Source: Oscillospiraceae bacterium
GTDB lineage: Bacteria; Bacillota; Clostridia; Oscillospirales; CAG-272
Direction of reading: 5' to 3'
Assembly (NCBI GenBank): GCA_015065385.1
Contig: SVQK01000061.1
Span: 1-45,843, forward strand
DNA length: 45,843 nucleotides
In this document: piece by piece, positions 23,731-31,622 of the stretch
Numbering within the stretch: the stretch's first letter is position 1
Layout of the letters: every line of letters starts with the position of its first letter
Position numbers and translations under genes: made by a program
Notes under the pieces: model-generated
What the model was told of the DNA's origin: nothing
Database searches by the model: none
What the model saw: the letters and a program-made list of their open reading frames with translations, nothing else

Positions 23731-23759
23731 TTGACACAGGTAGATTCCTGTGATATACT
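23731..23759 (+). promoter_or_regulatory. Sigma-A promoter of the ABC transporter operon
   Basis: Perfect -35 TTGACA (23731-23736), 17-nt spacer ending in TGTGA, -10 TATACT (23754-23759). Confidence 0.8.
23735..23752. promoter_or_regulatory. Inverted repeat filling the promoter spacer, candidate operator
   Basis: CACAGG-TAGATT-CCTGTG is a perfect 6+6 inverted repeat that covers the space between the -35 and -10 boxes. A repressor bound here would block the promoter. It may also be partly explained by the TGTG extended -10 element, so the call is moderate. Confidence 0.45.
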
Positions 23760-23798
23760 CATAAAAAGTCAAAAGAGAGACGGAGGTGGACGCGGAAG

Positions 23799-25616
23799 AT
23801 GAAAACCAATCGCGGAAACGCCTTGCGATTTGTGCTGCGCCGTCCGTACAAGATCGCCCTGTGCGCGCTGTTGAACGCCGTTCTGCTGGTCTTCTGCTTC
23901 GTCGAGGGCGGTCAGTGGCTGCTTGCCGGTTCCGCCATCAGGGACGCCCGGGAGAGCCGCGTGTTTCTCGGAACGCTCGCGCCGCATATGGAGGGCAGGG
24001 CGGAGGACGGGGAGAATCCGGAGGCGGTTTTCTATGTCGCGGATCCGGATCAGGGCTTCGTTTCGGAGGAGGCCGCGTCCCTGCTCGAAGCTTCTCAGTA
24101 TGTGCGCGGGACTCACACGGTCGTCGCCCATTCCGCGCGTCTGTCCTCCAAAGTCTGGATGCCCTCGGATCAGGCACAGGACATGAACATGGTCTACATG
24201 TTCGTCGGCACCGTACGCGGGGAGCCGCTCGAGAAGAACGCGGTCGTTCATCTGCTCGATAAGGTGAGCGAGAAGAAGGTGTATCACTGGCGGATCATTC
24301 CCCATCTGGTCGCCGCCGGAAATCCGAAGCATGTGACCATCCCGCCGACGGAGGAATCCGGCATCCCCATTTTAGAGATTTCGGACCAGGTGAAGTATTC
24401 CTACGATCCTGAAACGCAGACCGAATCCATGGAGATCGTTCCGGCTCCGGATTACGGCCTTGCGGACGGGAAGCGGGCCCTCTTCATCGTGACGGGATCC
24501 GGAAACATCTCCCTGCACTCCCTCCTTGACGAGAACGGGGAGATGATTTGGCCGGTGTATTTCGGAGATCCCGGGGACGACGCGCTCTCCGACGAGGACT
24601 TCGCCGCGAAGATGATCCGGGAAAACGGCCTCGAAAAGATCGCCGCCGCCATGGACAACGCCGTTTACCTCGTGTCCGTTCAGGAGATCGACTCGGCGGA
24701 CACCCTCCCTCTCGTGCAGAAGAGCGCGATGCGGATGGTGACGGGCCGGGAGCTGACGGCGGACGATATCGGAAAGAACGTCTGCATGATGTACGTCTCG
24801 GACGCCGCCGATCAGGGCCTGAGAGTCGGGAAAACCGTGAAGCTCGCCCTGTCGGATCAGTCGTATTCCGGATGGGGAGGCACGCACAGGAGCGGCGCGC
24901 CCACGGTATATCAGACCGGGATTCTGGACTACGGCCCGGAGGAGGAATTCGAGATTGTGGGCCTTTACACCTACACCCAGCCGAACACCGGGAGCGACGA
25001 CTACTATAGCGCGGCGGACTATATCAGAAGGTACGGCTACCCGCGGGGAACGATCTTCATTCCGACTTCGGAGAGAGCGCATGAGGAGGTTCCGGTCAGC
25101 ATCTACGACTACAGCTTCACCGTTCATAAGGACGACTACGACGCTTTCATGCGGGAGAGCGGGGACGCGCTGAAGGAGCTCGGCTACGACGCGGTCATGA
25201 TCATGCCGAACTATATCGATATCGACAAGCAGCTCGAGGAGCTCGAGGCAGGAAGCGCATCCAACCTCGTCGTCGGATTCATCGGCCTCGCCGTGGGTCT
25301 GGCGGTGTCTGTCGCCCTGCCCGTGCTGTTCTGGCGGAAGGACTACGCCGTCGAGCGAAGAATGGGCGCGGGAGGGAGAGAGGCGAGAGGCGTCTACCGC
25401 GGCGCGTGGTTTTATATGGCCGTCTTTTCCGCCGTCCTCTGTGCCCTCGCGCTCGGGGTCTTGAGCCTTGTGTCCGAAACCCTGTTCCCGCAGGTGCTCC
25501 GCTCGCCCTTGGCCTTAGGGATCATGTCCCTGTTCGCCGCCGCCGAGCTGTGCGTTCTGGCTTTCGGGATTTGGCTTGTCTCCATGATCCGCGACCGGCG
25601 GCAGTTTGCGAAATGA
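23799..25616 (+). CDS. ABC transporter permease with large extracellular domain
   Basis: This is a 605-residue protein of FtsX/MacB-like layout: one N-terminal helix (about 18-40), an outside domain of about 440 residues, and three C-terminal helices (about 487-512, 535-560, 573-598). The four-helix arrangement with a big ectodomain after helix 1 is typical of type VII mechanotransmission ABC systems, which move peptides or lipoproteins or drive envelope hydrolases instead of importing solutes. The ectodomain is Tyr and acid rich. It starts with RPYKIALCALLNAVLLVFC. A GGAGGTGG ribosome site lies upstream of the ATG. The second permease follows after 16 nt and the ATPase after that, forming one operon. 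The substrate is unknown. Confidence 0.75.
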   Translation: MKTNRGNALRFVLRRPYKIALCALLNAVLLVFCFVEGGQWLLAGSAIRDARESRVFLGTLAPHMEGRAEDGENPEAVFYVADPDQGFVSEEAASLLEASQYVRGTHTVVAHSARLSSKVWMPSDQAQDMNMVYMFVGTVRGEPLEKNAVVHLLDKVSEKKVYHWRIIPHLVAAGNPKHVTIPPTEESGIPILEISDQVKYSYDPETQTESMEIVPAPDYGLADGKRALFIVTGSGNISLHSLLDENGEMIWPVYFGDPGDDALSDEDFAAKMIRENGLEKIAAAMDNAVYLVSVQEIDSADTLPLVQKSAMRMVTGRELTADDIGKNVCMMYVSDAADQGLRVGKTVKLALSDQSYSGWGGTHRSGAPTVYQTGILDYGPEEEFEIVGLYTYTQPNTGSDDYYSAADYIRRYGYPRGTIFIPTSERAHEEVPVSIYDYSFTVHKDDYDAFMRESGDALKELGYDAVMIMPNYIDIDKQLEELEAGSASNLVVGFIGLAVGLAVSVALPVLFWRKDYAVERRMGAGGREARGVYRGAWFYMAVFSAVLCALALGVLSLVSETLFPQVLRSPLALGIMSLFAAAELCVLAFGIWLVSMIRDRRQFAK

Positions 25617-25632
25617 GGGGAGGAATGTGAAT

Positions 25633-26769
25633 ATGAAAGAACTGTTTCTTCCCCTGCTGCGCCGACGCCGGATCTGGATCGCGGTGCTCGCCGCTCTCTT
25701 CGTGTTCCTGCTCTCCGGGGCGCTCTTGTCCCGGGCGCTGGATCTTTCGCAGGAGCAGATCAACCGTGCCTACGACGATATGGATATCAGTTTCCGCCTC
25801 GCCCCGGGCCGCACCAAGCTCAGCTCGTCGTTCTCCCTCAACATCATGCAGCTGCGCGACCTCGTGCGCACGGACTGGATGGAGAATTTCGACGCGTCTG
25901 TTTCCGTTCGGGATTATGTGACGATACGGGAAGGCGAGGACGGATGGGCGATGCTTCCGGTCACGCTGACATGGAGCTACATGCCCGAGAAGGACTTCGG
26001 CCCGCCGTCCGAGGGTTCCTATGACAGCCCCGGTCTCTATATCTCCCCCGGGCTGAACGAAAAGCTGTTCGAACAGGGCGTCGGGGGACACGCCGTTATC
26101 CCGGTGTCCGGCGATACGGAACGGAAGCATACGCTGATCCGAGCGATTTCTCCGGGCATTCCGGACGACGTCATCGGTCTGTCGTGGGACACCTTCGACA
26201 AGATCCTGCGCGACAAACCGTGGATCAAGACCGGCATGACCTTCAATAACCTCACCTTCGACGTGAAGAAGGAGCGGAACCGGGAGATCAAAGAGATTGC
26301 CGCGTTTGTCCAGAAGACCGTCAACACGCCCCACGAGGCCGACTGGAACAAATATGTGGCGGTTTACTACAACGAAAACGAGATCAAGGGCATGATGGAT
26401 CCCCTCGAAAAGCGGCAAGCGTCCGCTGCGTTCTTCGAGAAGCTCTTCCGGACGCTGCTCCCGTTCGTGGTACACATCCTCGAGGCGGTTGCCGTTTTGT
26501 TCCTCACGAACGAATTCGGCGTGCGCAGGCTGCTCGGCGAAGGGGCGGGGAAGGTCTTCCTCTCCCTGTGGCTGCCCATGGGGATCGTGCTCTTCGCGGG
26601 TTACGGGCTGACCGTTCTGATCCTGTCCCTCTGCGGCTTCGGCGCGAACATCGGATGGGGAACGGCGGGATTGCATCTCGGCGTCTCCCTCGGACTGACC
26701 GCCGCTCTGTCCGCCCTGCTCACCTTCCTCGATCCTCTGACTCTCTTAAAGGAGCGAAACGATGAATGA
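25633..26769 (+). CDS. Second ABC transporter permease, FtsX-like
   Basis: This is a 378-residue protein. One N-terminal helix (about 13-33, IWIAVLAALFVFLLSG), an outside domain of about 240 residues, and three C-terminal helices (within HILEAVAVLFL, WLPMGIVLFAGYGLTVLIL and LHLGVSLGLTAALSALL) give the same topology as the first permease, with a shorter ectodomain. The two therefore probably form a heterodimeric membrane part. Start: the ATG at 25633 lies 9 nt after GGGGAGG; upstream GTG and TTG codons in frame are less well placed. Its last 8 nt overlap the ATPase gene, so translation is likely coupled. Confidence 0.7.
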   Translation: MKELFLPLLRRRRIWIAVLAALFVFLLSGALLSRALDLSQEQINRAYDDMDISFRLAPGRTKLSSSFSLNIMQLRDLVRTDWMENFDASVSVRDYVTIREGEDGWAMLPVTLTWSYMPEKDFGPPSEGSYDSPGLYISPGLNEKLFEQGVGGHAVIPVSGDTERKHTLIRAISPGIPDDVIGLSWDTFDKILRDKPWIKTGMTFNNLTFDVKKERNREIKEIAAFVQKTVNTPHEADWNKYVAVYYNENEIKGMMDPLEKRQASAAFFEKLFRTLLPFVVHILEAVAVLFLTNEFGVRRLLGEGAGKVFLSLWLPMGIVLFAGYGLTVLILSLCGFGANIGWGTAGLHLGVSLGLTAALSALLTFLDPLTLLKERNDE

Positions 26770-27520
26770 CAACGAATCCGCATCCGTGACGCCTCGGGCG
26801 ACGCTCTCGCTGGACGGCGTATCCTTCCGCTACCCGAGAGGCCGGAGGATGATCCTCAAAGACATTTCGGCGGAGTTTGTCTCGGGCCGCCTCTATACCC
26901 TCGAGGGCGAGAGCGGAGCGGGGAAGAGCACCCTTCTCACCCTTCTGGCCGGACTCGCCGTTCCCACCTCGGGCCGGGTCCTTCTGAACGGGGAGGACAT
27001 CCGGGCCCTCGGACAGGCGAAGACCGCGGACGAATCCGGGGACGGGAAAAAAGCCGCTCCCCGCTCCATGAAGGGACTGACCCTCTACCGCCGGACCGTC
27101 GCCGCGACCGTGCCCCAGGCAAATCTGCTCTTCGACGGGCGGACGGTGCTCGAAAACGTCCTCTATCCCATGCAGCTCAAGGGCGTGGACCGGGAAGAGG
27201 CCGAGGAGCGCGCGCGGGGGTATCTGTCCGACGTGAAGCTCGGCGAGGAACTGTACGACCATTTCCCGAGCGAATGCTCCGGCGGCGAACAGAAGCGGGC
27301 GGCGTTTGCGCGGGCGATGGCGCTCGACAACCCGGTCGTTTTGGCGGACGAGCCGACGGCGAACCTCGACAAGGGGACCTCCGCCATCGTTTCGGAGATC
27401 CTCCGAATGCTGGCGAAGGAGCGAGGCCGCCTCGTAATCGCGGTGAGCCACGATGATCTGATCCCCTCCATGGCGGACGAGCGGCTCTTCGTCCGCGCGG
27501 GCGTGCTCGAGCGGGAGTGA
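26762..27520 (+). CDS. ABC transporter ATP-binding protein
   Basis: This is a 252-residue nucleotide-binding subunit that powers the two permeases upstream. Walker A is GESGAGKST (49-57), the signature SGGEQKR starts near Ser173, and Walker B with the following D-loop is VVLADEPTANLD (about 192-203); the H-loop is VSHDD. This matches the LolD/MacB/SalX class. Between Walker A and the Q-loop there is an insertion of about 25 residues (AKTADESGDGKKAAPRSMKG) that most relatives lack. AAAGGAG lies 7 nt before the ATG. The gene overlaps the second permease by 8 nt and ends the operon. Confidence 0.93.
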   Translation: MNDNESASVTPRATLSLDGVSFRYPRGRRMILKDISAEFVSGRLYTLEGESGAGKSTLLTLLAGLAVPTSGRVLLNGEDIRALGQAKTADESGDGKKAAPRSMKGLTLYRRTVAATVPQANLLFDGRTVLENVLYPMQLKGVDREEAEERARGYLSDVKLGEELYDHFPSECSGGEQKRAAFARAMALDNPVVLADEPTANLDKGTSAIVSEILRMLAKERGRLVIAVSHDDLIPSMADERLFVRAGVLERE

Positions 27521-27567
27521 CCTTTTCCAGCCGTTCCTTCACCGTTCGGAAAAGTCGGATTCCTCTC

Positions 27568-27596
27568 TTGCGGATCGGCTCCGTTTGTGATACAAT
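27568..27596 (+). promoter_or_regulatory. Promoter of the SGNH hydrolase gene
   Basis: -35 TTGCGG (27568-27573), 17-nt spacer ending in TGTGA, -10 TACAAT (27591-27596). An imperfect 7-bp inverted repeat (CTTTTCC 27522-27528, GGAAAAG 27548-27554) lies just upstream and could end the ABC operon weakly. Confidence 0.6.
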
Positions 27597-27671
27597 GGGA
27601 TCGGCGCGGGACGGCCGGAGCGAACGGTACTTCCGCGGAACGATTTCACATGAAAAGGACGGAAACACGAT

Positions 27672-28292
27672 ATGACATGGCAGGATTTTGCTCCCGCCTC
27701 CACCTCCCGGAAGAGGGAGAGCACCGAGTGGAGCATCACCTATTCATACGACTCGCTGAACGAGACCCTTCCCCGGGTTCTTCTCATCGGCGATTCGATC
27801 TGCAACGGCTACAACGGCGCCGTCCGGGGCATGCTCGGCGGGAAGGCGAACGTGTCCTTCTGGGCGTCCTCCAAATGCGTGACCGACCCCGATTATTTCC
27901 GTGAGCTCGACTTCATGCTGGACGCCCGTCCCTATGCCGCGGTCAGCTTCAACAACGGCCTGCACAGCCTGACCACGAACCGCGGGGAATGGGACGCGGC
28001 TTATGCCTCGGCGGTCTCCTTCATCCGGGCGAAGCTCCCGCAGGCGAAGCTGGCCCTGACGCTCTCGACGCCCCTCATGGATCCCGCGCTCACCGCCGTA
28101 TCGGCTTCCCTCAACGAGACCGTTCTCCGGCTGGCCGAGGAACAAAAGCTGCCGGTGATCGACCTGTTTTCCGCGATGGATCCCCTCGACCGGGGGGAAT
28201 TCTGGACGGACACCTATCATTTCAAGCCCGCCGCCATCGAAATGCAGGCGAAAGTCATCTCTGACACGCTCTGCGGCCTTCTCGGACTCTGA
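27672..28292 (+). CDS. SGNH/GDSL-type hydrolase, cytoplasmic
   Basis: This 206-residue esterase-like protein has the SGNH blocks: Ser42 in LLIGDSICNG (block I), Asn94/95 in FNNGLHS (block III), and Asp180/His183 in TDTYHF (block V, DxxH). These enzymes deacylate sugars, lipids or arylesters. No signal peptide is present, so it probably works in the cytoplasm, for example on acetylated sugars released by the glycosidases of this region; this is inference. It has its own promoter and an AAGGAC ribosome site. The Gly of block II is not obvious, and SGNH families vary there. Confidence 0.85.
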   Translation: MTWQDFAPASTSRKRESTEWSITYSYDSLNETLPRVLLIGDSICNGYNGAVRGMLGGKANVSFWASSKCVTDPDYFRELDFMLDARPYAAVSFNNGLHSLTTNRGEWDAAYASAVSFIRAKLPQAKLALTLSTPLMDPALTAVSASLNETVLRLAEEQKLPVIDLFSAMDPLDRGEFWTDTYHFKPAAIEMQAKVISDTLCGLLGL

Positions 28293-28303
28293 GCGCCGCC
28301 CGC

Positions 28304-28332
28304 TTGACAGCCGCCGCGTTTTGTGCTATACT
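28304..28332 (+). promoter_or_regulatory. Sigma-A promoter of the ZIP transporter gene
   Basis: Perfect -35 TTGACA (28304-28309), 17-nt spacer ending in TGTGC, -10 TATACT (28327-28332). Confidence 0.8.
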
Positions 28333-28339
28333 GAATCAG

Positions 28340-28548
28340 GCAGAAAGCTCCGGTTTCCCGCATCCATGAGAAATCGGAGTGCGATTTTCTGGAAAAGTTA
28401 GCCATTGCTAATTTCTGCGGATGCTTCGGTCCGCACGGGTTCGGAGCGAACGGCATAGAATGATACCGGACGGGTGCGCGGAACCGGGGATGGCGGTCGA
28501 AATCCGTTTTCCTCAGGGATCCGCGCGCCGAAAAGAAAGGAGGACCGT
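28340..28548 (+). promoter_or_regulatory. Long structured leader of the ZIP transporter mRNA
   Basis: Four hairpins follow in series: a 10-bp stem (28348-28357 with 28370-28379), a TTAGC/GCTAA stem with a CATT loop (28398-28411, extendable), TGCGGA/TCCGCA around a C(TTCG)G loop (28416-28435), and GTTCG/CGAAC (28439-28451). The AGGAGG at about 28538-28543 is partly complementary to TCCTC near 28510-28514. No known metal riboswitch consensus could be matched by eye. The length and regular folding before a metal transporter suggest an RNA regulator; untested. Confidence 0.45.
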
Positions 28549-29328
28549 ATGTGGCTTCAGGTGACGGAGGGGATTCTGATTCCCTTTATCGGAACCGGGC
28601 TCGGTTCGGCTTGCGTGTTTTTTCTGAAAGATCGGATGAGCGAACGGTGCGGGCGGGTACTGTCGGGATTTGCCGCCGGGATCATGGTGTCGGCGTCCTT
28701 TTTCAGCCTGATCCTGCCCGCTCTCGACCAGTGCGGGGGAATGGGGCGGCTGGCGTTTATTCCCGCCGTGACGGGGTTTTTGATCGGGATGCTGTTTCTG
28801 CTCGCGCTGGACGTTCTGATCCCCCATATCCACCCGGACAGCAGCGCGGAGGGGCCGGAGAGCGGACTCAAGCGGACGACCAAACTCGCCCTCGCCGTGA
28901 CCCTGCACAATCTTCCGGAAGGCATGGCGGTGGGGATCGCCTACGCGGGCTGGATCTACGGAAACGGAGCGATGACGGCAACCGGAGCGCTCGCCCTGTC
29001 CGTCGGGATCGCCTTGCAGAATTTCCCGGAAGGCGCGATCGTCTCCATGCCGCTCAGAGCGGAGGGGATGCCGAAGTGGAAGACCTTCTGGCTCGGCGTG
29101 CTGTCCGGAGCGGTGGAGCCGGTGGGCGCGATCCTGACCGTGTTCGCGGCGGGTGCTCTGCTTCCGGTCATGCCGTATCTCTTGTGCTTTGCGGCGGGAG
29201 CGATGTTCTATGTGGTGGTGGACGAACTGATCCCCGAAATGGCGGAGGGCGGCCATTCCAACGCCGGGACGCTGTCCTTCGCCGCCGGATTCGCCGTCAT
29301 GATGGCGATGGACGTCGGCTTTGGCTGA
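28549..29328 (+). CDS. ZIP family divalent metal transporter
   Basis: This is a 259-residue membrane protein with eight hydrophobic segments. The two ZIP signatures in the central helices are seen: LHNLPEGMAVGIA (metal-binding His, Asn, Glu) and LQNFPEGAIVSMP. A His-rich cytosolic loop with PHIHPD lies between helices 3 and 4. ZIP proteins move Zn2+, Fe2+ or Mn2+ into the cytoplasm; the exact metal cannot be read from sequence. The ATG at 28549 has AAAGGAGG 6 nt upstream. The gene is monocistronic, with a strong promoter and a long structured leader, and converges on the methyltransferase gene. Confidence 0.92.
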   Translation: MWLQVTEGILIPFIGTGLGSACVFFLKDRMSERCGRVLSGFAAGIMVSASFFSLILPALDQCGGMGRLAFIPAVTGFLIGMLFLLALDVLIPHIHPDSSAEGPESGLKRTTKLALAVTLHNLPEGMAVGIAYAGWIYGNGAMTATGALALSVGIALQNFPEGAIVSMPLRAEGMPKWKTFWLGVLSGAVEPVGAILTVFAAGALLPVMPYLLCFAAGAMFYVVVDELIPEMAEGGHSNAGTLSFAAGFAVMMAMDVGFG

Positions 29329-29331
29329 ACA

Positions 29332-29374
29332 GTAAAACAAAACGGGCGCGGAGTCGATTCGTCGATCCCGCGCC
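29332..29374 (-). terminator. Terminator at the convergent ZIP/SpoU junction
   Basis: A 7-bp GC stem (GGCGCGG 29345-29351) continued by TCGA pairing closes on a TTCG tetraloop and ends at 29374. On the minus strand it is followed by CGTTTTGTTTTAC, a clear T-rich tail; on the plus strand the tail is weaker. It probably serves both genes. Confidence 0.75.
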
Positions 29375-29381
29375 TTGTCGT

Positions 29382-30158
29382 TTATTCTGTTGTTTTGTTC
29401 TGCCGCATGACCTCGTAGGCCAGCATGGAGGCGGCCGAGGCAGCGGAGAGGGAACCCGGAAACGCGCGCCCATAGTCGATTCGCACGATCTGATCCGCTT
29501 CCGCGAGAAGGGAGGCGGAGATCCCGCGCTTCTCCCCGCCGACGATGAGAAACAGAGGCTTTCTCATGTCGCAGTCGAAGGAGGACACGGAGTCCCGGAT
29601 CCCCGCGGCCAGAACCCGGAATCCGTTGTTCCGGAAGGTCCGCGCCGCTTCGACCGGATCCGATACGGCCACGGGGAGCAGCTCGGACGCGCCCGCGGAG
29701 GATCGGCAGACCACGCCCGCCGCGCTCATCCAGTTCCGGGGAGAGAGCACGATCCCGTCCGCCCCGCAGGCATAGAGGGAGCGGATGGCATAACCGAAAT
29801 TGTACGGATCCTCGATCCCCTCGAGCATGACCCAGAACCCGCCGTTCACGGTCAGGGATCCGAGCTCCGGAACGCTTCTCTCCGAGCATTCCGCCGCGAC
29901 GCCGCCGTGCGTGGTCCCCACAGCCAGTTCGTCGAGCAGGCTCTCCGGGACGAATTCGACGGTGAATCCGTGCTTGTCCGCCATTCGGCAGAGCCACGGA
30001 AGTTCTTTCGCGCGGGCGGATTTCCGCTCCTCCGCCACAAGCAGCCGTAGGATCCGCCGGTCCGAGATTCCCTCCTCCATAGCCCGGAGCACCGCCCGCA
30101 CCGACGTCATCCCCTCAAAGAATGTGCCGGGCGATTGACGTGAGGACTCTTTTTTCAT
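29382..30158 (-). CDS. SpoU/TrmH-family RNA 2'-O-methyltransferase
   Basis: This 258-residue protein of the SPOUT superfamily uses S-adenosylmethionine to methylate ribose in rRNA or tRNA. The three SpoU motifs are present: EGIEDPYNFGYAIRSLYACG (motif 1, with Asn and Arg), FLIVGGEKRGIS (motif 2) and SLSAASAASMLAYEVMR (motif 3). An N-terminal substrate-binding domain (1-95) is typical of the RlmB subgroup. Position shift in motif 1 (GYAIRS instead of GAIIRT) is noticeable, so the target may differ. It follows prfB by only 3 nt and may be translationally coupled; its own ribosome site is poor. Confidence 0.88.
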   Translation of the reverse strand: MKKESSRQSPGTFFEGMTSVRAVLRAMEEGISDRRILRLLVAEERKSARAKELPWLCRMADKHGFTVEFVPESLLDELAVGTTHGGVAAECSERSVPELGSLTVNGGFWVMLEGIEDPYNFGYAIRSLYACGADGIVLSPRNWMSAAGVVCRSSAGASELLPVAVSDPVEAARTFRNNGFRVLAAGIRDSVSSFDCDMRKPLFLIVGGEKRGISASLLAEADQIVRIDYGRAFPGSLSAASAASMLAYEVMRQNKTTE

Positions 30159-30161
30159 CGG

Positions 30162-31280
30162 TCAGGCCTGCTGATTCGCGGCGTTCATCTTCAGATAGGC
30201 GTTGATGAACCCGTCGATCTCACCGTCCATGACCGCCTGAATGTTTCCGTCCTCGTACTGCGTGCGGGTGTCCTTGGCGAGGGTGTAGGGCATGAAGACG
30301 TAGGAACGGATCTGCGCGCCCCACTCGATGTTCGTCTTGACGCCCTTGATGTCGTTGATGGTGTCTAACTTCTCCCGCTGCTTGATCTCCATGAGTTTGG
30401 ATTTCAGCATCTTCATCGCGGTTTCCTTGTTCTGGAGCTGGCTCCGCTCCGTCTGGCACCCCACCACGATCCCCGTCGGAATATGGACGATGCGGACGGC
30501 GGATTCGGTCTTGTTGATGTGCTGGCCGCCCGCTCCGGAGGATTTGTGCGTTGTGATTTCAAGGTCGGCCTCGTTGATCTCGATGGATCCGTCGTCGGTG
30601 AATTCCGGCATGACTTCCACGGAGGCAAAGGAGGTGTGGCGGCGTCCGGACGCGTCGAAGGGGGAGACCCGGACCAGACGGTGCACGCCGTTTTCGCCCT
30701 TGAGATAGCCGTAGGCGTTCTCGCCCTCGATCATAATGGTCGCGGATTTGAGTCCCGCTTCTTCTCCGTCCAGCCAGTCGATGAGCTTGACGTTGTAGCC
30801 GTGACGCTCGCCCCAACGTGTGTACATGCGGTAGAGCATCTGCGCCCAGTCCTGCGCCTCGGTCCCGCCCGCGCCGGGATGGAAGGAGAGAATGGCGTTG
30901 TTCTGATCGTATTCGCCGGAGAGCAGGATTTCGATGCGCTGGCTCTCCTCCTCCGCCCGGATCTCGCGCTCGGCGGCTTCCACTTCGGGCACGAGGGATT
31001 CGTCGTTCTCCTCGATGGCAAGCTCCGCGAGCGTCACGGTGTCCTCGAGCTTTGCGGCGAGCGATTCGTATTTGGCGATCCGGTCCTTGGTGCGCTTGAT
31101 TTCCCTCAGCACCTTGCCGGAGTTCTCCTGATCGTTCCAGAACGCGGTGTCCGAGGTGGAGGCTTCGAGCTCCTTGACCCGGTCTCTCAGGGCGTCGATG
31201 CGGAGCGCGCTGCCGAGCTCCTTGATATCGGCGCGGAAATTTTCCAGTCTGTATTTTGCTTCTTCCAGTGCAAGAATCAT
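30162..31280 (-). CDS. prfB: Peptide chain release factor 2
   Basis: This is a 372-residue class I release factor. The GGQ motif that triggers peptide release is at 251-253 (SGAGGQHIN), and the stop-codon-reading tripeptide of RF2 is SPF in VRVSPFDASG, so it reads UAA and UGA. Most bacterial prfB genes need a programmed +1 frameshift near codon 26; here the corresponding stretch (ALRIDALRDR) is in one open frame with no internal stop, so the gene is frameshift-free. The start at 31280 has GGAGG about 12 nt upstream, a rather long spacing. It lies between a small Cys-rich protein gene and the SpoU gene in one operon. Confidence 0.95.
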   Translation of the reverse strand: MILALEEAKYRLENFRADIKELGSALRIDALRDRVKELEASTSDTAFWNDQENSGKVLREIKRTKDRIAKYESLAAKLEDTVTLAELAIEENDESLVPEVEAAEREIRAEEESQRIEILLSGEYDQNNAILSFHPGAGGTEAQDWAQMLYRMYTRWGERHGYNVKLIDWLDGEEAGLKSATIMIEGENAYGYLKGENGVHRLVRVSPFDASGRRHTSFASVEVMPEFTDDGSIEINEADLEITTHKSSGAGGQHINKTESAVRIVHIPTGIVVGCQTERSQLQNKETAMKMLKSKLMEIKQREKLDTINDIKGVKTNIEWGAQIRSYVFMPYTLAKDTRTQYEDGNIQAVMDGEIDGFINAYLKMNAANQQA

Positions 31281-31318
31281 GGTATTCTGTATCCTCCGGT
31301 CAGTTTCTTTCTGTTCTG

Positions 31319-31531
31319 TTATACCTCGACAAAGGGGAGGCTCTCTATTTCGTCCAGCGCGTCCTCTTTCCGACGCGGCTTCCGTTTCAGGGGATCGTAC
31401 CGGAACCGCCGGCAGCAGTGGGACGCGTCCACCACGCCGGATCTGTCGCAGAGCATGGAATCCGGATCCGAAAGGGTCCCGGCGTGCTCGCAGAATTTGC
31501 AGTATTTTTCGATTCGATCGTCCGGTTTCAC
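31319..31531 (-). CDS. Small Cys-rich, probably zinc-binding protein
   Basis: This is a 70-residue protein starting with GTG, preceded by GGAGGAG at 6 nt. Cysteines at 11, 14, 28, 39 and 40 (CKFCEHAG, MLCDRSG, ASHCCRRF) form a likely zinc site, followed by a basic motif FRYDPLKRKPRR. The pattern looks like a conserved small protein of Clostridia of unknown function. It is the first gene behind the promoter at 31579-31607 and lies 38 nt upstream of prfB, so it is co-transcribed with a translation factor and an RNA methyltransferase; a link to the ribosome is inferred from context. Confidence 0.7.
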   Translation of the reverse strand: MKPDDRIEKYCKFCEHAGTLSDPDSMLCDRSGVVDASHCCRRFRYDPLKRKPRRKEDALDEIESLPFVEV

Positions 31532-31578
31532 ATCGGCTCCTCCTCGTTCGGGCTTCGATCATAAACGTCCATTATCTT

Positions 31579-31607
31579 ATTATACCGGATCGGAGCGCAA
31601 AAATCAA
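31579..31607 (-). promoter_or_regulatory. Sigma-A promoter of the small protein-prfB-SpoU operon
   Basis: Minus strand: -35 TTGATT (31607-31602), 17-nt spacer, perfect -10 TATAAT (31584-31579). Confidence 0.75.
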
Positions 31608-31622
31608 CCCCTCAGCGAAAAA

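Noticed and set aside
27522..27554. Inverted repeat after the ABC operon as a terminator
   Set aside because: The stem is AT-rich and no T-tract follows; mentioned only with the next promoter.
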